Shown here piece after piece: positions 45,161 to 54,600 of a stretch of 64,000 nt of DNA (its first letter is position 1; each line of letters begins with the position of its first letter). The notes under the pieces are model-generated. The model saw only the letters and a list, made by a program, of their open reading frames with translations. It had not been told where the DNA came from and did no database searches. The DNA comes from an uncultured Acidobacteriota bacterium (GTDB lineage Bacteria > Acidobacteriota > Blastocatellia > Pyrinomonadales > Pyrinomonadaceae), in contig CALMYB010000010.1 in the NCBI GenBank assembly GCA_937873515.1, forward strand, positions 248,001 to 312,000, given 5' to 3'. A program made the translations under genes and the position numbers.

Positions 45161-47167
45161 CTATGGCACGTCGAAACGAGGTGCCGGTAGATCGCCGTTC
45201 GCCCCGAACTGTAGGATCTGCGTCCCGCTGTCTGACGACCTTCGGACATACCAAACACCGGTGCTTGGACGAAAGACCGCGATGTCGTCCTTTCCGTCAC
45301 CATCGTAATCAGCAACTACCGGAACGTCGCCGTTGAGGCCCCAGCCTTCGATGCGAAGAGAGCCGTTAAAGCTCTGCAAGGCATACCAAACACCGGTTGA
45401 TGGACGAAAGACCGAGATATCGGCTTTGCCGTCACCGTCACGGTCGCCCGCAACCGGAATGTCGCCGCTCAGGCCGAACGGAGTTGCATTGAAGCCGCCG
45501 TTCAGGCTATTGAGCGAATACCAAACCCCTGTGGCGGGTCTAAAGACGGCAATATCAGAGCGGCCGTCGCCGTCAAAGTCTGCGGCTTGCGGGATGTCGC
45601 CGTCGAGGCCAAATGCCGTAGCGCTAAAGCCGCCGTCCGTCGTGCGGAGCGTGTACCAAACCCCCGTGGCGGGTCGAAATACCGTTGGATCAGCTTTACG
45701 ATCTCCGTCAAAATCTCCTGCCGCCGGAATATCGCCGGTCGCGCCAAAATGGAGGGCCCTGAAGCTGCCGGTTCCGCTTTCGAGGTAATACCAGTTGCCA
45801 TCGCTTGGCCTGAATACCGCGATATCCGAAATATTGTCTCCGTCAAAATCGTCCGGGGTAGGAACGTCCGCCGCCAATCCGAATTGGCGAACTGTCACCG
45901 ACCCGTTCGAACTATTTCGAACGTACCAATTCGTTTCGCCCGGGCGGTAGACCGCGAAGTCTGTCTTCAGATCTCCGTCAAAGTCAGACGACGCCTTTGC
46001 GCGAACGATCTTGTCGATCTGACCATTGCCATAGCAAACGTAGATCTCGCCGAGCTCGTCTTCGCCGAATGCATAGACGTTGCGCGGCGTATTCTCGATC
46101 AAAACAGCTTGGTCGTTGTACCAATACCAGATCTCGCCCGAGCAATAATCGCCGAAAACGTAAGCCCCATTGGGCAGGCTTCCCTGCGTGCCTCGATAGA
46201 CGTAGCCACCTGTCACGGAACAGCGGCCGCTTGAGTGCGAGTATTGATAGAACGGCATTTGATAATTACCGGGAATGCAGAGGCTCGGATCAAGGTTGGT
46301 GCATTGGTTCCCTTCATAAACACGCCAGCCGTAATTTCCACCTCCGGTGACGATGTCGAGTTCTTCCAAGGCTCCTTGGCCGACGTCCGCAACCCAATGC
46401 GAACCGTTCGAGCGGTCGAACGACCAACGCCAAGGATTTCGCATTCCGATCGTCCAGATCTCTTGACACGTCGTTCCGGACGTCGTGCTGCCGTTGTCGC
46501 AGCGCGCTGTTCCAGCGCCGGTAAACGGATTGGTCGGCGGGATCAGATAGGCCGGCGTGACCGAATTCGGATCGATGCGCAGCATCTTGCCCAAGAGCAG
46601 CGAACGATTCTGAGCACGATTTCCGGGATCATTACCCGATCCGCCGTCGCCCATTCCTATGTAAAGGTAGCCGTCCGGCCCGAATTCGACCATGCCGCCG
46701 TTGTGATTCGAGAAGGGCTGCGGAACCTGGAACAAGATACGCTCACTGTTCGGGTCACCGGTATTTGAGTTCCCGTTTCCGGTCATCGTCTTGTACTCGG
46801 CAACGACCGTCGTTCCGCTTCCGCTGGCCGTGTAATTCACATAGAACTTGCCATTGGTCGCGAAGTCCGGGTGGAAGGTCAAACCCAGGAGGCCGCGTTC
46901 GCCGCCGGCACTGATCTTTGACGAAATGTCGATAAACTGCAGCGAATCTCGCGAACCGGGAAGGAACACTCGTATCTGGCCGCCTTGCTGCACGACGAAG
47001 ATGCGTCCGGATCCGTCATTAGCAGAACGAAGAAGGACCGGTGAGCTGGTGCTCGTTGTAAATGTTTGAAGACGCGGCGTGTACGGCGCTGGCTGCGGCT
47101 GCGCCGCAACTCCAAGGATCCCAAAGAAGACCGACAAGAGTAAGAGGGCAAAATTCTTTCTGTACAT
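45161..47167 (-). CDS. Secreted PQQ-type sugar dehydrogenase with FG-GAP repeats
   Basis: A 668-residue exported protein. After a signal peptide (ending GVAAQP), residues about 30-425 form a glucose/sorbosone dehydrogenase propeller (GERGLLGLTFHPDFATNGKFYVNYTA; GPDGYLYIGMGDGGSGNDPGNRAQN; WIADVGQGALEELD-like motif here WVADVGQGALEELDIV). Residues about 430-668 hold six repeats of about 40 aa of the FG-GAP/VCBS kind (GDFDGDGKADIAVFRPSTGVWY), with DxDGD calcium sites. It could be an enzyme tethered to an adhesion-like propeller. ATG 47167 has GGGAGAG upstream; an in-frame ATG further 5' at 47263 is rejected. Confidence 0.9.
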   Translation of the reverse strand: MYRKNFALLLLSVFFGILGVAAQPQPAPYTPRLQTFTTSTSSPVLLRSANDGSGRIFVVQQGGQIRVFLPGSRDSLQFIDISSKISAGGERGLLGLTFHPDFATNGKFYVNYTASGSGTTVVAEYKTMTGNGNSNTGDPNSERILFQVPQPFSNHNGGMVEFGPDGYLYIGMGDGGSGNDPGNRAQNRSLLLGKMLRIDPNSVTPAYLIPPTNPFTGAGTARCDNGSTTSGTTCQEIWTIGMRNPWRWSFDRSNGSHWVADVGQGALEELDIVTGGGNYGWRVYEGNQCTNLDPSLCIPGNYQMPFYQYSHSSGRCSVTGGYVYRGTQGSLPNGAYVFGDYCSGEIWYWYNDQAVLIENTPRNVYAFGEDELGEIYVCYGNGQIDKIVRAKASSDFDGDLKTDFAVYRPGETNWYVRNSSNGSVTVRQFGLAADVPTPDDFDGDNISDIAVFRPSDGNWYYLESGTGSFRALHFGATGDIPAAGDFDGDRKADPTVFRPATGVWYTLRTTDGGFSATAFGLDGDIPQAADFDGDGRSDIAVFRPATGVWYSLNSLNGGFNATPFGLSGDIPVAGDRDGDGKADISVFRPSTGVWYALQSFNGSLRIEGWGLNGDVPVVADYDGDGKDDIAVFRPSTGVWYVRRSSDSGTQILQFGANGDLPAPRFDVP

Positions 47168-47344
47168 AATCTCTCCCGAAAAGTTGATGGGTAGCAAGCG
47201 GGGCCGCTGACTTAAGGATCGGCTCCGAAAGGGCTGCTCTGGGGAATTTCTGTGCAGCCGCAAAGAACTTCAAATACGAACGAAAAGACTGGTCAAACTA
47301 AAGAAGATTGTAACGGCTTTTTTACAGGCATTGCAAGAACCATT

Positions 47345-48412
47345 TCAGCGGCGATAATTTCCCCGCCGCCCGGCCTCGGCTTCTGCATTTCCGCTGTTCT
47401 GAAGCCGAAGCGTAACATCAGCGGCCAGATCGAGATCGGCCCGCTCACCGCGCAGAAGATGAAAATAGCCCGCGGCAGCGATCATTGCTGCATTATCGGT
47501 AGAAAGATGCTTTGACGGAAAGTAAACCGGCACACCGAGTTTGGCTGCAAGATCGTCCGCCGCAGAGCACAGGGCGAGGTTGCAGGCGACACCGCCCGCA
47601 ACGATCAGGCTCTTCGGCCGAAGGTCTGACGCCAGCCTCTCGAAACTCTTCATCAAACCGCGAATGACAGCCCGTTGAAAACTCGCCGCAATGTCCTTGA
47701 TCTCTTGGGAAATGCTGCCGTTCGCAGGGGAGACGGAGTTCTCACGCATATGTCGGACGAGCGCGGTCTTGAGGCCGCTAAAGCTCATATCGGGCCGTCC
47801 GTCAGAGATCTTTGCCGTCGGAAAAGCGATCTTCTTTGCATCTCCGTCGAGCGCGATCTTCTCGATGATCGGGCCGCCGGGATAACCGAGCCCCAGCATC
47901 TTCGCGGCCTTATCGAACGCTTCGCCGGCAGCGTCGTCGCGTGTCCGCGAAACGATCCGATATTCGCCCGGTTCAGGGATATGGAAGATGTTCGTGTGCC
48001 CGCCGGAAACTATTAGCGCGAGGGCGGGAAATTCGACGGGCGGATTTTCGAGCGTAACAGAAAAAACATGACCTTCGATATGATTTACACCGACGATCGG
48101 GATTCCGAGCCCGTAGGCAAAAGCTTTCGCATAACAAACGCCTACGAGCAGCGAACCAATAAGGCCGGGCCCTTGCGTGACCGCGACAGCATCGAGCTCG
48201 CGAGCGGAGATCTTCGCGTCGTCCAATGCCTTTTGAACGACCGGCTCGATCTTGATGAGATGTTCGCGTGCAGCGATCTCCGGCACGACGCCGCCCCACG
48301 CCTTATGCGATTCGATCTGCGAATGGATGACGGACGAGAGCATCTCGCGGCCGTCGCGCACGACGGCGGCTGCGGTCTCATCACATGAACTTTCGATCCC
48401 CAGAATGAGCAT
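47345..48412 (-). CDS. tsaD: tRNA N6-threonylcarbamoyladenosine synthase subunit TsaD
   Basis: Transfers threonylcarbamoyl to A37 of ANN-decoding tRNAs. The 355 residues have [14 protein letters not shown], the metal-binding HIEGHVFS (two His), [14 protein letters not shown] and [12 protein letters not shown]. Length is usual for bacterial TsaD plus a short C-terminal tail ([13 protein letters not shown]). Partners TsaB, TsaC and TsaE are not nearby. Confidence 0.97.
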   Translation of the reverse strand: MLILGIESSCDETAAAVVRDGREMLSSVIHSQIESHKAWGGVVPEIAAREHLIKIEPVVQKALDDAKISARELDAVAVTQGPGLIGSLLVGVCYAKAFAYGLGIPIVGVNHIEGHVFSVTLENPPVEFPALALIVSGGHTNIFHIPEPGEYRIVSRTRDDAAGEAFDKAAKMLGLGYPGGPIIEKIALDGDAKKIAFPTAKISDGRPDMSFSGLKTALVRHMRENSVSPANGSISQEIKDIAASFQRAVIRGLMKSFERLASDLRPKSLIVAGGVACNLALCSAADDLAAKLGVPVYFPSKHLSTDNAAMIAAAGYFHLLRGERADLDLAADVTLRLQNSGNAEAEAGRRGNYRR

Positions 48413-48449
48413 ACCAATAGGATATCAGATGCATCGGAGCTTATTCCCT

Positions 48450-48728
48450 TTACTCTTCGTAGATACTCCGTGAGAGTTCGATGCCGGCAGGAAAGTGCAC
48501 CATGAAATCGTCGTGCATCGCCTGCGTGAAATTCTCCAGGTAGCGGTCGATCTCTGCCCTGTCGTGCGCGATGTAAGCGGTCGAATAATTGTCGCCGCTT
48601 CGCGAAAACCGGGCACGGACGAAACAGCCCGTCTCCAGCACCTCAGCGATGTGCTTTGCGAGCATGTAGTCCTCAAATTCAGCCCGCAGCCGATCCTCAA
48701 CGGCCGCAGTAACTTCGTAACAGAACAT
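48450..48728 (-). CDS. DUF4286-family protein
   Basis: A 92-residue cytoplasmic protein matching DUF4286: VTAAVEDRLRAEFEDYMLAKHIAEVLETGCFVRARFSR, then STAYIAHDRAEIDRYLENF and HFPAGIELSRSIYEE. The fold resembles a small antibiotic-monooxygenase-like dimer but no function is known. It lies 38 bases before tsaD on the same strand and may be co-transcribed. Confidence 0.82.
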   Translation of the reverse strand: MFCYEVTAAVEDRLRAEFEDYMLAKHIAEVLETGCFVRARFSRSGDNYSTAYIAHDRAEIDRYLENFTQAMHDDFMVHFPAGIELSRSIYEE

Positions 48729-48797
48729 ATTGAGAATCTTGAGCGTAAAGTTCTGTTATTCTAAGATATCTTGCTCTCCTAAGCGATCTTGGCTTTT

Positions 48798-49361
48798 ATG
48801 GACACGAACGGCGTAACAGGGATACTTGTAAGATTGTCGGATGGCGACCGAGACGCGGTCAACGATCTGCTGCCGCTTGTCTATGAAGAATTACGGCGCC
48901 TGGCCGGCAACTATCTGCGGCAGGAACGCTCCGACCACACGCTGCAGCCGACGGCCCTCGTGAACGAGGCTTATTTGAAGATGGTCGATATCAACCAAAT
49001 AAGCTGGCAGAATAAGGCACATTTCGTCGCTGTTGCGGCAAACCAGATGCGGCGGATCCTTGTCGATCACGCTCGCCGCCGCAATGCCTTCAAACGCGGC
49101 GGCAAATTTCACATCCTAACGCTCAACGACGAGATCGATAAGGCGGCAGACGAAACGACGGAACTGATCGAACTCGACGATGCGTTGACCGAGCTCGCGA
49201 GAATGGACGCACTAAAAGCTCAGATCGTCGAGATGCGATACTTCGGCGGCCTAACGATGGACGAGGTGGCGGAAGTGCTCGGCGTCTCGGTTATCACCGT
49301 AAAACGCCATTGGAAGATGACCAAAGCGTGGCTCTACGGTCGGCTCGCAAAAAACTCCTGA
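48798..49361 (+). CDS. ECF-type RNA polymerase sigma factor (TIGR02999-like)
   Basis: A 187-residue alternative sigma factor. Region 2 reads [39 protein letters not shown] and region 4 [40 protein letters not shown], which are the hallmarks of the acidobacterial/planctomycete subfamily usually paired with a kinase. A kinase with matching context is encoded at 51696-55934, about 2.3 kb away. ATG 48798 is used; the in-frame TTG adds three residues. Confidence 0.95.
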   Translation: MDTNGVTGILVRLSDGDRDAVNDLLPLVYEELRRLAGNYLRQERSDHTLQPTALVNEAYLKMVDINQISWQNKAHFVAVAANQMRRILVDHARRRNAFKRGGKFHILTLNDEIDKAADETTELIELDDALTELARMDALKAQIVEMRYFGGLTMDEVAEVLGVSVITVKRHWKMTKAWLYGRLAKNS

Positions 49362-49444
49362 TACTTTTTCTTGGTGTGTTTCGCCTATCAAATGACGGGA
49401 ACGATTTTTTGTTCTCAGATCATAAATAGATAGGAGATACCGCA

Positions 49445-49996
49445 ATGATCAATCATATTTCAATCGGCGTTAACGACCCGAAACACGCCGCCGACGTCAT
49501 CGCCGAACTTTGGGGCGGCGTGGCATTTCCATTTCCGCCGAGTCCGGGCGGCTACGTAGCCTTCGCAGATGACGACAAAGGCTCAATAATCGAGTGCGTA
49601 CCGCTGGATGTGAACCTCATCCCGGGCGAAGGCTTTCCTGAGCAAGAGAACTTCTCTATACAAACGCCGACAGACGAGTTCGAAGCGACATTCGTTGCCG
49701 GCAACGAAACCTCTCTCTTCAGCTCGGTCCACGTGAACATCAACTCGCCGCTTGATGAGGACGCGATCAAGGCGATCGCCAAACGTGAAGGCTGGCGATG
49801 CTTTACCGCAAATCGTGCTGGCGGAATATTTCAGCTTATCGAGATCTGGATCGAGAACAGGTTTCTGCTCGAGGTAAATACCCCTGAAATGACGGAGATC
49901 TATCGCAACGTCACAAAACCCGAACTCTGGGCCGAGTTCATTCAGATGTCGAGGCCGCCGAAGTACGCCGAGAATCACGAAAGACTGGCCGCATGA
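49445..49996 (+). CDS. VOC/glyoxalase-like protein
   Basis: A 183-residue protein of the vicinal-oxygen-chelate fold: it starts NHISIGVNDPKHAADVIAELW and ends with a matching second half (FSSVHVNINSPLDEDAIKAIAKREGWR...FQLIEIWIENRFLLEV). Likely a dimer-forming metal-binding enzyme or binding protein; substrate unknown. Followed by a strong terminator. Confidence 0.65.
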   Translation: MINHISIGVNDPKHAADVIAELWGGVAFPFPPSPGGYVAFADDDKGSIIECVPLDVNLIPGEGFPEQENFSIQTPTDEFEATFVAGNETSLFSSVHVNINSPLDEDAIKAIAKREGWRCFTANRAGGIFQLIEIWIENRFLLEVNTPEMTEIYRNVTKPELWAEFIQMSRPPKYAENHERLAA

Positions 49997-50025
49997 TCTT
50001 GCCTGCCATTTGGCTCACCAATAAG

Positions 50026-50064
50026 ACCGGACCGTGCTTCTTCAAATGAAGGATACGGTCCGGT
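50026..50064 (+). terminator. Intrinsic terminator after the VOC gene
   Basis: ACCGGACCGT (50026-50035) and ACGGTCCGGT (50055-50064) form a perfect stem with an inner CTTC-aaat-GAAG helix; followed by TCCCCGTTTT. Confidence 0.75.
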
Positions 50065-50210
50065 TCCCCGTTTTCCCTGCGCGCCGAATCGAAAAAAAGA
50101 TGATCGCCCCGTGATACCTTTTTGCGTCCCGCCCTCGCCTTATAGAGTGACGGCGAAAAAGAAAATGCCGATAAGTTAGATCATTCATATTTACTTTAGA
50201 GGAAACGGAA

Positions 50211-51638
50211 ATGACCAAAAAGCTATTCATACTTATCTCGATCCTTTGCTTTTCGGCAACAGCATTTGCCGACGTAAAGATCACAACAAGACAGACGATG
50301 AGCGGCCAGTCGAGCCAGAACACGACCTATATCAAGGGCAAACGCAGCCGCACGGAAATGATGGACGGGATGATGATCTCGCTCACGCAATGCGACCTAC
50401 GGCGGGATGTCCAGATGAACTCCGCGACCGAAACCTATGTCGTCACCTACTACGAGGACGGCAGTTCATCGACACAGGCGTCAGCGCCCGGCCAGCCGAT
50501 ACCGGCAAAGAAAGGGGGCACGATGTATGTGACGACGACCACGAAGGACACCGGCGAACGGAAGCAAATGTTCGGCTACACGGCACGCCACATCATCCAG
50601 ACGATCGTAATGGAATCATCGCCCGACGCCTGCAATCCTACAAAGACGAAAATGGAAATGGATATGTGGGTGATCGACGCCGAATTCGCCCTTCAGTGCT
50701 CGCAGGAAAGGCAGTACGTGCCGCGTCCCTCGGCGATGAACGGCGGATGTACGGACAAATATGTCTCGAAAACGCAAGGATCCGGAAAGACCGGCTATCC
50801 CGTTTGGCAGAAGATGACGTCCTTCGACCAGTCCGGTAAAGAGCTCTTCTCGTCGGTCAACGAGGTCGTGGAACTGTCGAAGGCAACACTCGACCCGGCA
50901 CTCTTTGAAGTACCCAAAGACTATCGTGAGGTCAAGAACGCCGCTGAAATGTACTCGGCCTCGAGTTCAGCATCAAGCTACTCGAATTCTTCGATGTCGA
51001 ACGGCCCGAGTCAGTCTTCGAGTCTGAATTCGAATATTCAGCAAGCCAACTCAATATCTGCGGCATCGAGCGGCGAGCTCGGGCCAAAGAAAGAAGGCAC
51101 CGTTCGGATCGGCCTTGCGGGCGTGCGGACAGGCGAGGTGGCTTCAGGAATTTCGGCCAATGATCTCGCACTTGCGATCGCAAATACGTTCGGCACGTTC
51201 CTTAAAGGGACAAAGGTTGAGCTTGTTCTGCTCGAAGCAAAACTTGCCTCGGCCGCATCGTCGGAGGCCCGTGAAAAGCAGTGCGATCTCGTATTGAATG
51301 CGACCGTTTCGCACAAGAAAGGCGGTGGCGGATTCGGCGGATTCGGCAAGATGCTCGGTTCGGTCGTGGGTCAGACCGGCATCGGTCACACAGGCAGTAC
51401 CATCGGGAACATCGCCGGCCAGATGGCGACGACCGCCATCATCTCGGCCGCGAATGTTTCAGGAAACGTGAAGTCGAAGGACTCGCTGATACTCGAGATT
51501 CAGCTGATCTCGACGGCGGATAATTCACCGAAGCTTTCCCAGACGTTCAAAGCAAAGGCGAAGGCCGACGGAGATGACATAATCTCTGCTGTCGTCGAGC
51601 AGGCGGCACAGGCGATAGTGAATGCGATCGGTAGATAG
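50211..51638 (+). CDS. Secreted protein with DUF4412-like domain
   Basis: A 475-residue exported protein with a signal peptide (MTKKLFILISILCFSATAFAD). Residues about 22-240 read like the DUF4412 fold (VKITTRQTMSGQSSQNTTYIKGKRSRTEM...TKMEMDMWVIDAEFALQCSQERQYV; PVWQKMTSFDQSGKELFSSVNEVVELSKATLDPALFEVPKDYREV). A Ser/Asn-rich linker (about 245-290) leads to a second, glycine-rich region (about 290-475: GTVRIGLAGVRTG...VSHKKGGGGFGGFGKMLGSVVGQTGIGHTGSTIGNI). Function unknown. RBS GAGGAAACGGAA. Convergent with the big kinase and sharing a terminator. Confidence 0.75.
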   Translation: MTKKLFILISILCFSATAFADVKITTRQTMSGQSSQNTTYIKGKRSRTEMMDGMMISLTQCDLRRDVQMNSATETYVVTYYEDGSSSTQASAPGQPIPAKKGGTMYVTTTTKDTGERKQMFGYTARHIIQTIVMESSPDACNPTKTKMEMDMWVIDAEFALQCSQERQYVPRPSAMNGGCTDKYVSKTQGSGKTGYPVWQKMTSFDQSGKELFSSVNEVVELSKATLDPALFEVPKDYREVKNAAEMYSASSSASSYSNSSMSNGPSQSSSLNSNIQQANSISAASSGELGPKKEGTVRIGLAGVRTGEVASGISANDLALAIANTFGTFLKGTKVELVLLEAKLASAASSEAREKQCDLVLNATVSHKKGGGGFGGFGKMLGSVVGQTGIGHTGSTIGNIAGQMATTAIISAANVSGNVKSKDSLILEIQLISTADNSPKLSQTFKAKAKADGDDIISAVVEQAAQAIVNAIGR

Positions 51639-51660
51639 ACACGAGCGAGGTAAGAAAAAG

Positions 51661-51690
51661 CGGTGAATCGCCAAAAACGGCGGTTCACCG
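51661..51690. terminator. Bidirectional terminator between convergent genes
   Basis: CGGTGAATCGCC and GGCGGTTCACCG pair with a 6-base loop. TTTCGTTATT follows on the plus strand and CTTTTTCTT on the minus strand. Confidence 0.8.
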
Positions 51691-51695
51691 TTTCG

Positions 51696-54600
51696 TTATT
51701 CTTCAGCAGCGAATCCGACGCGTTTGAGGAGATCGTCGAACCTCGGGTCGCCGTGAAGATTCTTCAGACGATGTCCTGCCTTTAGCAGAGTCAGCCAATT
51801 GGAACGCTGCTGGTACGCCCTTTCGAGCCAGTAAAATGCCTTGTCCTTGTCATTTAGCCCCGCGTAAACGACCGCAGGCAAAAAGGCCGAGACTTCACCT
51901 CTTCTCACTCGTTCTTCGAGTGAAAGCACGATGGCAAGCGCTTCTTTTTTCTTTCCCGCCGTCGCATATACATGCCCAAGAGCCATTTCGGTCAAAGGGT
52001 CTTTCGAGAGCGCAAAAGCCTTCTTCACCGACTCTACTGCCTGCGCGTACTTTCCTTGCTGCTGCTGGATCTCGCCCAGATTCAAATATGCTCTGGCAAA
52101 GCCAGGATCCCGCTCGATCACCTGCGTGATCTGCCCCGTCGCTTCCTCATAGCGTCCGGCTACGTAAAGCGCCCAGCTTATATTGGTCGCTGCATTCAGG
52201 TTCAGCGGATCCGCCTGTTGGGCGATCCGATATTCGTGCATCGCCTCATCGGTCCGCTGCATCGCGACCAAAAAGTTGCCGTACGAATAATGAGCTTCGG
52301 CGCTGTTCGGAGCTCGTCGTATGGCCTCAAGATACTGTTGCTCGGCGCCCTTGAAACCCCAATCGTATGTCGCCTGGATGGACGCAAGCGTAACATAAGG
52401 CGTCGAAAGCGTAGGATCAAGCCGAAGAGCCGTCATTGCTGCCTCTCGAGCTTTTGGATACGCCGCCTCCGGCGACAAGACCCCGTACGCGGGAGCTGAT
52501 CGAAATGCGAGTGCAATACCCTGAAAGGCAAGGGCGTAATTGGGGTCGGCATCGATCGCTTTTTTGTAATTCTCAAGGCTCGCCGAAATTCCGGCAGGAG
52601 TTGAGCGATGACGATCGTACTCGCCTTTCAAGTAGTGATCGAACGCCCGGCCGTTCTCGGTATATCCACGCCTTGCCGCATCTGTTTGCCCACCGATACC
52701 GAATGCCTTAAGCAGCCGCGTCTGCAAACCTGCCTGCAGCTCAGACATTCTGTCAGGCGATTCGGCCAAGAAAAATTCCGCGACCTTGCCGCCCGATGCA
52801 ACATCTATCACCTCGGTGTTAACGGTAAGTTTACTATTCTCGCTACTGACAACTCCGACGATCACGGTATCGGCTCGAACCTTCTGACCGGCTTCGACAG
52901 GTACAGCATTCGGACCGAGCTTGTCGATCGTTGTCTGCGAGATGACACGAAGTTCGTTAAAGAGCCCGAGAGTTCCAGCGATCGAATCCGCCATACCGCT
53001 GACAAGGTAATCATTCGCCGGGTCGCCCGTTTCGTTGCGGAATGGCAGAACGGCGACAGTCTTGCCGACATCGGCGACCGGTTGGCCGCTAAACGTGCTG
53101 AGAAGACGCTGAAAACGGAAAACGCCCGAAAAATGAAGGATGCCGAAAATGCCGATCACCAATGCGGCGACAAGACCCGCGATCTTCAGTTTCGCGGCGT
53201 AGGTGCGATGGAGTCCGTGGATCTGCGTTTCTGCTTGGTGAAATGCCTCAGCCGTATCGCGGTTCCGCTCCGGCGAGGTTCCCGATCGCCTCGGGCGGCC
53301 GGCGATCTTCTCTCGAAGAGCCGCAAAGACCGGTTCGAACTCCGGATCGTCGCGGACAGGATCAAGACGCGGCTCTGTCGGAAACCAAACAAGCCACGGA
53401 TCAGATTCGGCGATCGCTTGTTTGAAATACTCGGCCGCAGCCGCCTTATCACCTGCAGCAAGCGATGCATAGCCTAAGAAAAGCGGCTTCACATCCTCGT
53501 GCTTGGCCCGTTCGAAGAGTTCATCACGTAATTCGGCCGCGCGTTCAGGCTGGCCGCAAGAGGCAAAAACGCAGGCACGCTCAAATGTTGCGAGCGACAA
53601 AGCCGGTGCCAGTTGGCCGGCGATCTCGCCTGCGGCCAGGGCTTCTTCGCAGAAACCCGCCTGCGACGCAATGTAGGCAAGCTGGGTTTGACCTTGAGCA
53701 AAATTTGGATCGGGCCGCACTATCTCCCTTGCACGCTCGAGTGCATGGTCGAAATCGCGGAGTTGGTACAAATACCAAGTGAAAAGAACCTGCGTCCGAA
53801 CTGAAAGCGGATCCAGCCTGCTGGCGACTTCCATTTCTTCACGTCCTTGCTCACTCCTTCCCGTCGAGATTAGTAAGGCGGCGTACCATTCATGCGAGAG
53901 CGAATAGCCGGGATTCAGCTCCAATGCCTTTTTGAAACACTCTTCAGATTCCTCGTAATCGAACCGCGAGCACAACGCCAGTCCGAGAGTCGCGTACGCC
54001 TCTCCCGCACGATCGTCAATCGCAATGGCTTTTCGGGCTGCCTCCTCGCAACGATCCAGAGACGCCGCCGAAGGTGTGAGGCCGTAGATCGCGGACCACA
54101 TATAATAGTCCGCGATACCGACATAGGCGAGGGCATAATTCGGGTCTATCTCGACCGCTTCCTGAAAGCCCTCTAGAGCCATCCCGATCGAAGATCCCGT
54201 GAAATGGTTCCAATAGAACCGTCCGCGAAGATAAGCATCATGGGCCTTCGCGTCATTGGTTCCACGGCGTGCGACCCGCCGCTTTTCCGCACCTGTAAGT
54301 TTCGGCGTGAGAACCTTGACAACGTTCTCGGAGACCGCATCTTCGAGTTCCAGTATGTCCGTCGTACTTTCGTCGAAATGCCCAGCCCAGATGGCCGCAC
54401 CTTTCCCGACTTCCAAGAGTTGGAACGACACACGAATGCGGCCGCTGAATCTTCGGATTCGGCCATCTAGAACGAAGTCGGTCGCAAGCTCCCTTCCGAC
54501 ACGAAGCGGGTTCAGCGTCTTTCCGTTGAAACGTGCGATCGAGCTCGTCGGCCGAACCGTGAGGCCGTTGATGCCGGCAAGCTTGCTGATGATCGCATCC

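Noticed and set aside
45180..45990. Noncoding tandem DNA repeats
   Set aside because: The repeats are in frame and encode FG-GAP units of a secreted protein with calcium-site motifs.
52608..53477. 289-residue plus-strand ORF
   Set aside because: Lies wholly inside the minus-strand kinase; Arg/Leu-rich composition typical of shadows.
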